64,000 bases of DNA from Streptomyces flaveus (GTDB lineage Bacteria > Actinomycetota > Actinomycetes > Streptomycetales > Streptomycetaceae), in the NCBI RefSeq assembly GCF_014647675.1, contig NZ_BMPQ01000010.1:99049-163048 (forward strand). Direction: 5' to 3'. This document shows, one piece after another, positions 16,579-24,436 of the stretch. The position numbers were made by a program, and so were the translations under genes. The notes under the pieces are model-generated. The model did not search any database and was not told the origin of the DNA. It worked only from the letters and a program-made list of their open reading frames with translations. Numbering within the stretch: the stretch's first letter is position 1; the number at the start of each line of letters is the position of its first letter.

Positions 16579-18591
16579 TCAGCCGACGGGGTTGTGCAGA
16601 TGGCCGACGGGTTCGGGCAGACAGTCGGGGTCCTCCCACAGCAGTGCCAGGTCGTACGCCCAGTGCGGCTCGGCGGAGTCGGAGGCATACGCGGCCTCGC
16701 GCAACTCATGTACGTACGAAGGGAGTTCGCGCGGAGGGAGGTCCGCGAGATGCTCGGCAAGGCGGTCCAGGAACTCGGTGCCCCGGCATCGCTCCCCAGC
16801 TTGCCGGTTCGCCTCCGGGGGGCTCGAAGCCGATGGCTGCCCACGCCCGTGCTCCTCCCGGCAGCCGGTGCGCGGCCAGAGCATCACCGGCACCGCCGCG
16901 TTGAGGCCGGCCTGGAACAGCCGCCGTACGCCGTTTGCGCGGGGCGCGGTGGCGAAGCCCACCATGTCCGCGGCGCGGCGCAGCCCGATCGTCAGCTTCA
17001 CCTGGTCCTGTCCGACGGCCCAGCAGTCGATACGGTGCAGCCGTGCCGCCGGCCGGGCGTCGAGGTGCCGCCACTTCTGCCGGAGCTTGTGCTGCAGTCC
17101 GCCGCTGCGGCGCCGCTCCAGGTCCATCACGACGAGCGGAGCGAAGGCGCCGAGCGGGCTGTCGTCGTCGGCACTGCGCTTCCAGTGCGCCACGTCCGCG
17201 TTGAGCCAGCGGCGCGGCAGCACGAAGGCGATCAACTCGCGTGCTCCTGGCTCGAGTTCGTGGTACGCCTCGTCAATGCGTTGGAGCGCGTACGGGCGTA
17301 CGCGGTCTGTCGGGAGGCGGCGCGAGCCGACCACTCGGCGGTGCCGGCCGTTGTACGCGGACACCTCGACCAGGAAATGGCCGTCGCCGGAGCCGCTGGG
17401 CGCGATCTCCACGAGGATCGGGGACCAGGCGTGTACGGCGGCGGGTGCGGGCCGTGGCGTCAGCATGGGTGCCGGCGTCGGCTCGCGGTGGGCGTACGTC
17501 AGCGGCCAGTTCCACAGCGCGCTCCGGGTCCGGGCGTCGTCGGCAAAGTCGGCGAGCCGTGCCGCGAAGCGGGTGACGGCGTCGGGGTCCGGCACCTCCG
17601 ACAGGAGGTACCAGACCGCGTCCCACAACGAGCCGAACCCTTGAGGCGGTAGTGGGGGGCCGAGTGGGCCGACCGCGTCGAGGTACAGGCGTTCGGGGCT
17701 GCACTCCAGACTTCCCGGGCTCCGGTTGTGCTTCGTCTGCGGGTCCGTGGGGGCTGCTCGCTCCCCCAAGTTCTCGGCTTCTCCCCCACTCTCGGCTTCT
17801 CCCCCACTCTCGGCTTCGCTCGAGCGGGGGGACCCCCATGAGCGGGGGGACCCCCATGAACCCGGGGGGACCCCCATCGCGGCGGAGCCGCATATGTCAG
17901 AGCCCCGCGCCCCTGGAGGGGCGCTTCGGGGCCCCTCCATCGACTCCACCAGTTGTCGCAGTCGTTCCTTCTCCGGCCGGCCGTACTCCGGTGTCGGAAT
18001 CAGCTCGCCGAGCCGCGGCCAGTAGCGGGCCATGACCTGGGCGGGCAGCATCCGGCCGTTGCGGATCTCCGGGCTGCGGGCGGCCGTGGAGACCATGCCG
18101 ACCACGCGGCCGGTGTCCGCGAGTGTCACCGCGGCGCCGCTGAAGCCGGGAACCAGAGGCTGGCCATGGGCGGCCCAGGCCTCCAGCTGGACCCACTCGC
18201 CGGCGATCAACTGGTCGGCGGTGGCCCGGTATTCGGCGAGCGTCCCCTCGTCGTACCGCTTCGGGAATCCGTACGCCAGGAGCCTGCGCGGAGGGTCGCC
18301 GTACGCGTCGGAGGGCGCCGCGAACTCCGCCGGCTTCATGGGGACGGGGTGGTCCAGTTCGAGTACGGCCAGATCACCGGGGTCGGTCTCGCGGCCGTCC
18401 CAGCCGCCCTGCGCGATCACCCGGGCGGGGATCTGGCCCTCGGTGCCGTGCGCGAAGGAGACGGTGACCGGGGCCGTGCGGCTGCACGCGACCACATGGG
18501 CGCAGGTCAGGACGTGCCGCTCGGTGACCAGGAAACCGGCGCCGGTGTCGCGCCCGCAGCTGATTCTGGCGTGCCAGGAGGCGCTCGTCAT
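16579..18591 (-). CDS. Trypsin-like serine protease fused to VMAP-type C-terminal region
   Basis: A 670-residue protein without a signal peptide. The N-terminal trypsin-like domain (about 1-205) keeps the full triad: His in CAHVV near 32, Asp in GDLAVLEL near 71, Ser in GFSGAAV near 150. Residues about 223-277 are encoded by dispersed-repeat DNA and form a Gly/Ser/Glu-rich linker. The remainder (LYLDAVGPLGPP ... ILVEIAPSG ... WAYDLALLWEDP) matches the vWA-MoxR-associated protein middle/C-terminal regions (VMAP-M/VMAP-C) found with MoxR ATPases. The start overlaps the Trypco1 stop by 4 bp (ATGA), implying coupled translation. Likely effector of a conflict system, cleaving a target when signalled by its partners. 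Confidence 0.9.
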   Translation of the reverse strand: MTSASWHARISCGRDTGAGFLVTERHVLTCAHVVACSRTAPVTVSFAHGTEGQIPARVIAQGGWDGRETDPGDLAVLELDHPVPMKPAEFAAPSDAYGDPPRRLLAYGFPKRYDEGTLAEYRATADQLIAGEWVQLEAWAAHGQPLVPGFSGAAVTLADTGRVVGMVSTAARSPEIRNGRMLPAQVMARYWPRLGELIPTPEYGRPEKERLRQLVESMEGPRSAPPGARGSDICGSAAMGVPPGSWGSPRSWGSPRSSEAESGGEAESGGEAENLGERAAPTDPQTKHNRSPGSLECSPERLYLDAVGPLGPPLPPQGFGSLWDAVWYLLSEVPDPDAVTRFAARLADFADDARTRSALWNWPLTYAHREPTPAPMLTPRPAPAAVHAWSPILVEIAPSGSGDGHFLVEVSAYNGRHRRVVGSRRLPTDRVRPYALQRIDEAYHELEPGARELIAFVLPRRWLNADVAHWKRSADDDSPLGAFAPLVVMDLERRRSGGLQHKLRQKWRHLDARPAARLHRIDCWAVGQDQVKLTIGLRRAADMVGFATAPRANGVRRLFQAGLNAAVPVMLWPRTGCREEHGRGQPSASSPPEANRQAGERCRGTEFLDRLAEHLADLPPRELPSYVHELREAAYASDSAEPHWAYDLALLWEDPDCLPEPVGHLHNPVG
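17761..17924. repeat. Repeat island inside the protease gene
   Basis: Within the coding region lie three near-copies of ctcccccactctcggctt (17761-17780, 17781-17798, 17799-17816), three tandem copies of gagcggggggacccccat (17822-17839, 17840-17857 and variant 17858-17877), and one copy of the gccgcggagccgc...gcgcccc hairpin element (17878-17924, stem GCGCCCC/GGGGCGC). All are typical intergenic Streptomyces repeats, yet the reading frame stays open across them. Confidence 0.85.
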
Positions 18592-18947
18592 GACGGCCGG
18601 GCGGTCTCCGAGGAGTCGTCGGCCTGCCCGGGTGACCAGGAGAGCCGGAGCAGCAGATGCCCTTCGGCCCCGCTCTTGGCGATCAACGCGCCCGCCTCCG
18701 CGGTGAGTTTCACCCCGAACTCGAGCTCCACGGAATCGGGCCGCAGCGAGCCGTCCCGGAAGACCCGGAGCGCGGACTCGGCCGCCGCGCGCACTCCGTC
18801 CAGGGCGCCCTCGAAGGTGCGGGTCGCCTGGACCGTACCGTCGTCGCGGCGCGAGACCATCTGGTGACCGGAGAGGTCCTCGGTGCCCGCGCCCTCGACG
18901 GTGATCACGACTCCGTCGTTGGTCTTGAACTCCACCAAGCCTTCCAT
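18588..18947 (-). CDS. Trypco1 / CU044_2847-family small protein
   Basis: A 119-residue protein with the trypsin-co-occurring domain 1 pattern: an N-terminal strand pair (LVEFKTNDGVVITVEG), a central helix (FEGALDGVRAAAESALRVF) and a C-terminal strand set (VELEFGVKLTAEAGALIAKSG). The family is named for living beside trypsin-like conflict proteases, as here. Its role is presumed to be regulation or recruitment of the protease. First gene of the operon. GAAGGACCGGGGG upstream of the ATG at 18947 serves as ribosome site, and its TGA overlaps the protease ATG. Confidence 0.88.
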   Translation of the reverse strand: MEGLVEFKTNDGVVITVEGAGTEDLSGHQMVSRRDDGTVQATRTFEGALDGVRAAAESALRVFRDGSLRPDSVELEFGVKLTAEAGALIAKSGAEGHLLLRLSWSPGQADDSSETARPS

Positions 18948-18988
18948 GACGCCCCCGGTCCTTCGTCAGTGACTCTCGATCAACCTCA

Positions 18989-19037
18989 TTGTCACGGACG
19001 GTACTTGTGGTTGTCGCGGCTTGTCACGGATTCCGTG
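18989..19037 (-). promoter_or_regulatory. Candidate control region of the protease-MoxR operon
   Basis: The 101-bp gap upstream of the Trypco1 gene contains TTGTCACGGA twice (18989-18998 and 19021-19030, 32 bp apart) and a dyad CACGGA-T-TCCGTG at 19025-19037. The spacing is close to three helical turns, which suggests an operator, but no -10/-35 can be fixed with confidence. Confidence 0.4.
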
Positions 19038-19048
19038 GTTCCGGGCGG

Positions 19049-20422
19049 TCATTCGTTCTTGTCGGGGCTCACGACGCCCTTTACAACCCCCAGCTCCACC
19101 AAGTCCTGAGGCCGGATACGGAGTTCGTCCGCCGTCGCGGTCACCTGGTCCGCGGGGCGTTTGAGGATCGCGGCGGCCAGCTCCGGGGCGATGACGGAGA
19201 AGTAACTGTCCGGCGTGGCCCAGGTGTTGTCGGGTGCGGCGAGGGCGAGGGCGCCGCCCGAGCCGCCCTCGCCGATCAGCAGGGTGGTGAGGGGCGTGCG
19301 CGCGGTGGCCACGGCGGCGAACAGCTCCGCTATCGCCGCGCCCGCGCCCTGACGTTCCGCCGCCGCGTCGTTGGCTGCGCCCGGGGTGTCCACCAAGGTC
19401 AGTACGGGGATGCCGAGTTGGCCCGCCAGGCGGATCAGGCGGGTGGCGGTGCGGTAGCCGGTGGGGCGGGTGGCGGTGCCGGTCTGGGCGGCGTAGGCGA
19501 TCGTACGGCCGTCCTCCGCCCGTATGCCGAAGCCGCAGAGCATTCCGGGGTCGGGACTGGTGCCGGGCTCGGTGCCGCCGCCGGTGCGGTCGCCGCTGAT
19601 CGGCGCGCGGTGGGTGAAGTACGCGTCCAAGTAGGCCTGGGCGCGGGGGCGTTGAGGCGAGCGGGCGTTGTCGACCGCCTCGCGGCCGGTGGCAGGGAGG
19701 TCGGCTCGGCCCATCGCTGCCGGGGGAGGGGCGGGTGTCGTCGACGGGCGGGTCAGCAGGCGCAGCCAGAGCTCCAGTACGCCCGGAAGCTCCTCCGGCG
19801 GAACCACCGCGTCGATCGAACCCGCCGCCACCTGCGCCTCCGCCGTGTACGCCCCCGGGTCCGCGTCCGGCGGGCGGACCCGGGAACCCGCGAAACCGAC
19901 CTGGGCGCCCGGCAGCGCGAGGATCACGTCGGCGCCCGCGCCCAGCGTGGCCCAGCCGCCGCCCGTCGTCGGGTCCCGCAGGACCGCGAGCTGCGGCAGG
20001 CCCGCCTCGCGGGTGAGCGCCGACTGCCGTGCCACGCGCTGGAGTTGGACCAGCGCGCGCATGCCCTCCTGCATCCGGCTGCCGCCCGTCGCGACGAGGG
20101 ACACGACGGGCAGGCGGTGCTCACGCGCGTACGTGTACGCCGCCTCCAGCCGGTCCCCGGTGCGCTCCCCGAGCGACCCGCCCAGAAAACCGAACTCGAA
20201 CGAGATCAGCACGGCAGAAGTCGTACCGACCATGGCCGTGCCGCAGACGACGGACTCCTCCTCCCCGGTGCGGGACGCGGCACGGGCGCGCGAGGCGTCG
20301 TAGCCCTGCCAGGACAACGGGCCGTCGGGTGCGTACTCGCCTGCCTTGACCGGGAGTTCGGTGAAACCGTCGGCCACGAGACCGATCGCCTCGCGAGCAG
20401 TGGACCTCAGGCCGTCAGTCAT
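19049..20422 (-). CDS. Fused carboxyltransferase (AccD/AccA-like) of the malonate locus
   Basis: A 457-residue protein with two crotonase-type carboxyltransferase halves. The N-terminal half (about 50-240) has ISFEFGFLGGSLGE, VATGGSRMQEGM and ADVILALPGAQVGFAG; the C-terminal half (about 290-450) has LVDTPGAANDAAAERQG and GEGGSGGALALA. Fused beta-alpha carboxyltransferases move CO2 between biotin and acyl-CoA, and related fused subunits occur in malonate decarboxylase. No biotin carboxylase or carrier lies nearby. Overlapping matB by 8 bp suggests it acts on malonyl-CoA (inferred), either as a decarboxylase or as a carboxylase subunit. Confidence 0.85.
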   Translation of the reverse strand: MTDGLRSTAREAIGLVADGFTELPVKAGEYAPDGPLSWQGYDASRARAASRTGEEESVVCGTAMVGTTSAVLISFEFGFLGGSLGERTGDRLEAAYTYAREHRLPVVSLVATGGSRMQEGMRALVQLQRVARQSALTREAGLPQLAVLRDPTTGGGWATLGAGADVILALPGAQVGFAGSRVRPPDADPGAYTAEAQVAAGSIDAVVPPEELPGVLELWLRLLTRPSTTPAPPPAAMGRADLPATGREAVDNARSPQRPRAQAYLDAYFTHRAPISGDRTGGGTEPGTSPDPGMLCGFGIRAEDGRTIAYAAQTGTATRPTGYRTATRLIRLAGQLGIPVLTLVDTPGAANDAAAERQGAGAAIAELFAAVATARTPLTTLLIGEGGSGGALALAAPDNTWATPDSYFSVIAPELAAAILKRPADQVTATADELRIRPQDLVELGVVKGVVSPDKNE

Positions 20423-21911
20423 GAGGCAGCGCGCGCTTCATGATCTTGCCCATGTCGTTGCGGGGCAGGGCGTCGAGGTAACGGACGACGCGCGGACGCT
20501 TGTGGGGTGCCAGGCGGCGGGCCACATGGTCCGCCAACTCCTCGGCGGACGGCGGTGATTGAGCCGATCCCGTGTCCGTGTCCGGGGCCGTGTCCGGCAC
20601 GATCCACGCCACGATCCGCTCGCCGAGGTCCGCGTCGGGCTCACCCGTGACCGCGGCCTCGCGCACGCCGGGGTGTTCCAGAAGCGCGTTCTCGATCTCA
20701 CCCGCCCCGATCTTGTAACCACCGCTCTTGATCAGGTCGGTGGCCTTGCGGCCGACGATGCGTACATAGCCGTCGGGGTCGCGTACCGCCATGTCACCCG
20801 TGCGGAACCAGCCGTCCTCGGTGAAGGCTTCGGCCGTCGCGTCCGGCCGGTTCAGGTACTCGGTGAAGAGGTTCGGCCCGCGGACCTGGATCTCGCCCAC
20901 CGTCTCCCCGTCGTACGCCTCGACCGCCGTCACCCCGTCGTCCTCCGTCAGCCGCAGCTCCACGCCCGGCAGCGGAACGCCGACCGTGCCCGCGCGCGGC
21001 TCCCCGTCCGCGCGGACGCTGGTGTTCATCAGGGTCTCCGTCATCCCGTACCGCTCGATGACCCGCCGCTCCGTCGCCGCCGCGATCCGCTCGTGGTCGT
21101 GCACGGGCAGCGCCGCCGAACCCGAGACCAGCAGCCGCGCCTTCCCGAGGGCCTTCGCGAGAGCCGGGTCGTCGGGCAGTGCCTCCGCGATCCGGTGGTA
21201 CATCGTCGGCACCCCGAACAACATCGTGGCGCCCTCGCTCAACTCCCTTGCCACACCCGCCGTTTCGAACCTGCCCAGATGCCGGATCGATCCGCCGCGG
21301 CGCAGTGGGCCGAGGATGCCGAGGATCAGGCCGTGCACGTGGAAGAGGGGGAGGCCGTGCACGAGTACGTCGTCGCCGGTCCACTGCCAGGCGTCCGCGA
21401 GGGCGTCCAGGGTGGCGGCGACGGCCCGGCGGGGGATGACGGCGCCCTTGGGCGGGCCGGTGGTGCCGGAGGTGTAGACGATCAGGGCGGGGGATTCGGG
21501 GGTGAGGTCTCCGGGTGCGTGGGGCGTCCCCGTGGCGCGTACGTCGACGTCGACGCGCCCCAACTTGTCCAGCGCGGCGGGGAGTTGATCGCCCGGCCCC
21601 GCAAGCACCAGCGTCGGCGCGCTGTCCGACACGATGTGCCCCAGCTCGCTCTCGCCCGACTTCGGGTTGAGCGGTACGGCGGGGACACCGGCCAGCAGCG
21701 CGGCGACCACGGCGACCGCGGTCTCCAGAGTGGGCGTGGCCCAGACGGCGATCCGGCCCGCTCCCGCGAGGCGCTCGGCCAGGGGCGCGGCCACGGCGGC
21801 CAGCTCGCCGTACGTCAGGGAACGGTCGCCGAAGCGCAGGGCGGGCCGGTGCGCACCGGGTCCGTCCGGGTCCGCGGAGGCCTTGGTCAGGGCCGGGAAG
21901 AGAGGGGACAC
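20415..21911 (-). CDS. matB: Malonyl-CoA synthetase
   Basis: A 498-residue ANL-superfamily acyl-CoA synthetase that makes malonyl-CoA from malonate, CoA and ATP. The P-loop IVYTSGTTGPPKGA lies near residue 145. The acyl-binding/hinge region (WFRTGDMAVRDPDGYVRIVGR, KSGGYKIGAGEIENAL) and the C-terminal catalytic Lys (RNDMGKIMKR) are intact. The GTG at 21911 is preferred because AAGGAG sits 8 bp upstream and the protein then begins VSPLFPAL, as in known Streptomyces MatB; in-frame ATGs at 21950 and 21983 are alternatives. It lies between a MatC-like transporter and a carboxyltransferase, the usual malonate utilisation order. Confidence 0.93.
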   Translation of the reverse strand: MSPLFPALTKASADPDGPGAHRPALRFGDRSLTYGELAAVAAPLAERLAGAGRIAVWATPTLETAVAVVAALLAGVPAVPLNPKSGESELGHIVSDSAPTLVLAGPGDQLPAALDKLGRVDVDVRATGTPHAPGDLTPESPALIVYTSGTTGPPKGAVIPRRAVAATLDALADAWQWTGDDVLVHGLPLFHVHGLILGILGPLRRGGSIRHLGRFETAGVARELSEGATMLFGVPTMYHRIAEALPDDPALAKALGKARLLVSGSAALPVHDHERIAAATERRVIERYGMTETLMNTSVRADGEPRAGTVGVPLPGVELRLTEDDGVTAVEAYDGETVGEIQVRGPNLFTEYLNRPDATAEAFTEDGWFRTGDMAVRDPDGYVRIVGRKATDLIKSGGYKIGAGEIENALLEHPGVREAAVTGEPDADLGERIVAWIVPDTAPDTDTGSAQSPPSAEELADHVARRLAPHKRPRVVRYLDALPRNDMGKIMKRALPHD

Positions 21912-22044
21912 GCGTTGTACTCCTTGGTCGTTCGTCGGTACGTAGCTCATGGGCGGGTACGTCACTCCGGGTACGTCACTCATGGCGCCGTCGGCATCCT
22001 CAGGTCCTCCCTGGGGAGCCCCAGGTCACCCAGGACATCCCGGG

Positions 22045-23436
22045 TCATCCCCAGTTGGGCACCACCATCACCAGCCACGCCACCGCGGGCACCACCGCCA
22101 CCACGATCCCTCCGTACACCATCAGCTGCCTGAAGAAACGCTCGCGGTCGACGTCCGGCGCCGCGGCCAGCACCAGCGCGCCGTTCGTCGAGAAGGGGCT
22201 CACGTCCACGACCGTCGCCGACACGGCCAGCGCGCACACCATGCCGATGGCACCGATCTCGCCCTGCGCGAGGAAGGGCACGGCGAGGGGGATCAGGGCG
22301 CCCATGATCCCGACGGACGAGGCGAACGCCGAGACGATCGCGCCGATGTAGCAGAGCAGGACCGCGGCCAGCAGCGGGACGCCGATGCCGCCGACGCCCT
22401 CGCCGGCCCAGGTGATGGTGCCCATCTCGTCCAGGACACCGACGTATGTGAGGACACCGCAGATCAGCAGGACCGTCGACCAGGCGATCTGGCCGACCGC
22501 GTTGCGGCTGTCCTCCGGCCAGGCGGTGCTCAGCACGACGGCGAGGGTGATCGCGGTCAGACCGGCGTCCAGGTCGAAGGCGAGGACGGCCACGACGAGG
22601 GCGACGAGCGAGGTGAGCGTGGCGATCCGGGCCGGGGTGAGGCGCGTGGTGTCGGGGGTGGTGGGTGCGTCGGGGCGGGTGGCCACGGCGGTGTTGGTGC
22701 CGGTGCCGGTTCCCGCGCCGGCACCGGTACCGGTGGGCTGCGGGCCGGAACCGCCCTCCGGAAGGTCGCCCTTGTCGGAAGAGCCCTTGGACGCGTCCTT
22801 GGAGGGCCCGTCCAGTGGGACCGCCCCCTGCGCCCACAGCTTCAGGCCGCCGAAGAGCACGAAGACCACACCCGCGATGATCAGGTTGGCGAACAGGGAG
22901 GCCAGGAAGAGGGTGATCTCGTTGCCCGGCAGGTCCTCCCGTTCCACGATCCCGTTGACGATCGACCCGTAGATGCTGATCGGCGAGAAGCCGCCGCCCT
23001 GCGCCCCGTGCACCACCATCGCGCCCATCAGCAGCGGGCTGATCCCGTACCGCGCCGCGAAACTCAGCGCGATCGGCGCCACGATGGCGACCGCGGCCGG
23101 ACTGACCGCGCCGATCGCGGTGAGTGCCCCCGTGATCACGAACATCACCCACGGGATCAGCGCGACCCGGCCGCGTACGAGCCGGATCGAGGCGTGCACG
23201 AGCCAGTCGGTGGTGCCGTTGGCGCGGGCGATCGCGAAGAGGTACGTCACCCCGACGAGCACGACGAAGAGGTCTCCGGGAAAGCCCGCGAAGATCTCGT
23301 CGGCGTTGAGGTTCGCGACGAGTTCGCCGACCCCGAACGCGGCGGCGAAGGCGAGCGCGCCCATGTTGATGGAGCGGGTGGTGGCGATCACGAACACCAC
23401 GACGAGTACGAGGATCGATATGAGTTCGGCGGACAT
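22045..23436 (-). CDS. MatC-like dicarboxylate (malonate) transporter
   Basis: A 463-residue polytopic membrane protein with about 11-12 helices, beginning with the MatC N-terminal segment (MSAELISILVLVVVFVIATT). A cytoplasmic Gly/Thr/Pro-rich loop at about 215-265 (repeating GTGAGAGTGTGT) divides two halves, as in the SLC13/ion-transporter superfamily. The start at 23436 has GGGAG upstream. Its position directly before matB argues for malonate uptake. It is the first gene of the operon and divergent from the FadR-type regulator. Confidence 0.9.
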   Translation of the reverse strand: MSAELISILVLVVVFVIATTRSINMGALAFAAAFGVGELVANLNADEIFAGFPGDLFVVLVGVTYLFAIARANGTTDWLVHASIRLVRGRVALIPWVMFVITGALTAIGAVSPAAVAIVAPIALSFAARYGISPLLMGAMVVHGAQGGGFSPISIYGSIVNGIVEREDLPGNEITLFLASLFANLIIAGVVFVLFGGLKLWAQGAVPLDGPSKDASKGSSDKGDLPEGGSGPQPTGTGAGAGTGTGTNTAVATRPDAPTTPDTTRLTPARIATLTSLVALVVAVLAFDLDAGLTAITLAVVLSTAWPEDSRNAVGQIAWSTVLLICGVLTYVGVLDEMGTITWAGEGVGGIGVPLLAAVLLCYIGAIVSAFASSVGIMGALIPLAVPFLAQGEIGAIGMVCALAVSATVVDVSPFSTNGALVLAAAPDVDRERFFRQLMVYGGIVVAVVPAVAWLVMVVPNWG

Positions 23437-23488
23437 ACGGGCTCCCGTCTTTGGGCCCCGGAGCGGCATAGAGGGCTGTGGATTGGCC

Positions 23489-23576
23489 AAGTGGCTGAAC
23501 CACTTCGGTCGCTGGACAGCGTGGGCGCGACCCGGACGGACGTCAAGGGGTCGCGCAGGAATTGGCTCAGCCAGTT
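23489..23576. promoter_or_regulatory. Two matching palindromes, probable FadR-type operators
   Basis: AAGTGGCTGAACCACTT at 23489-23505 and AATTGGCTCAGCCAGTT at 23560-23576 share the pattern AANTGGCTNANCCANTT with full dyad symmetry of the TGG/CCA arms. Both lie in the 184-bp divergent gap between matC and the GntR gene, one near each promoter. Binding by the adjacent regulator is inferred. Confidence 0.7.
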
Positions 23577-23620
23577 GACCACTGGGCCACGGTGTTACGC
23601 TCCCGACGAAGGGGGACCCC

Positions 23621-24340
23621 ATGACCGAAGCCCTGCGCCCCATGACGAAGCAGCGCCTCTACGAGCAGGTGCTCGAGCGGTTGCGCCAGTACGTCGCCGA
23701 GGGCGGTCTGCGCGCCGGTGACCGTCTGCCACCCGAGCGCGACCTCGCGGCCCGCCTCGGCGTCAGCCGCGCCTCCGTGAAGCAGGCCATCGTGGTCCTG
23801 GAGGTACAGGGCCTGGTCGAGGCCCGGCACGGCGGCGGTACGTACCTGGTCCGCGACAGCCTCGACGTCGAACCCGTCGAGCGGCTTGTGGAACGCCGTC
23901 GGCGCCTGCCCGACGTACTCGAAGCCCGCGAGGCCCTGGAGACCAAGCTCGCCGAACTCGCCGCCGAGCGCCGCACGGACGACGACCTGGCCGCCCTCCG
24001 CCAGGCCCTCGACCACATGGAGCGCGAGATCGAGGAGGGCGCGTACGGGGTGGAGGGTGACCGGCTCTTCCACGCCGCGGTCACGGCGGCGGCCCACAGC
24101 AGCATCCTCGCCGAGTTCATGCGCTCCATCGCCGACCAGATCACCGAGAGCCGCAACGAGTCCCTCCGCCAGCCGGGCCGCCCCACCCGCTCCCTGGCCC
24201 AGCACCACGCGATCCTCGACGCGATCGCCGACCGCCGCCCGAGCCAGGCGGCCACGGCGATGCGACGCCACGTCCGCACGGTGGCGAAGGTACGGCTGCT
24301 GGACTGGGACCCGGAGGAGGACGACTCACCATCGGCCTGA
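23621..24340 (+). CDS. FadR/GntR-family regulator of malonate genes
   Basis: A 239-residue regulator with an N-terminal winged helix (about 12-75; GLRAGDRLPPERDLAARLGVSRASVKQA) and a C-terminal FCD ligand-binding domain (about 95-225). The latter keeps the metal-site His residues (LFHAAVTAAAHS, HHAILDAI, MRRHV) that coordinate carboxylate ligands. It is divergent from the malonate operon, with two shared palindromes in between, so malonate or a related dicarboxylate is the likely effector. Confidence 0.93.
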   Translation: MTEALRPMTKQRLYEQVLERLRQYVAEGGLRAGDRLPPERDLAARLGVSRASVKQAIVVLEVQGLVEARHGGGTYLVRDSLDVEPVERLVERRRRLPDVLEAREALETKLAELAAERRTDDDLAALRQALDHMEREIEEGAYGVEGDRLFHAAVTAAAHSSILAEFMRSIADQITESRNESLRQPGRPTRSLAQHHAILDAIADRRPSQAATAMRRHVRTVAKVRLLDWDPEEDDSPSA

Positions 24341-24398
24341 CAGGGGTCGTGGGCCCGCGATGCGCCCGTACGTCCTGGGAGTTCGCGCGCCCGGGCGC

Positions 24399-24429
24399 TT
24401 GAGTCTCCAGCGGCTGGAGGGTCCAGGAT
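24399..24429 (+). promoter_or_regulatory. MerR-type promoter with 19-bp spacer
   Basis: -35 TTGAGT (24399-24404) and -10 CAGGAT (24424-24429) are 19 bp apart, and the spacer holds the dyad CTCCAG-CGG-CTGGAG (24405-24419). Overlong spacers with a central palindrome are the mark of MerR-family activated promoters. Transcription would begin at about the A of the ATG at 24437, giving a leaderless message. Confidence 0.75.
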
Positions 24430-24436
24430 CTCGCCC

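Noticed and set aside
19049..20422. Standard acetyl-CoA carboxylase subunit of fatty-acid synthesis
   Set aside because: No accB/accC or acc epsilon partner nearby and direct coupling to matB; a malonate-specific role fits better, though activity is unproven.
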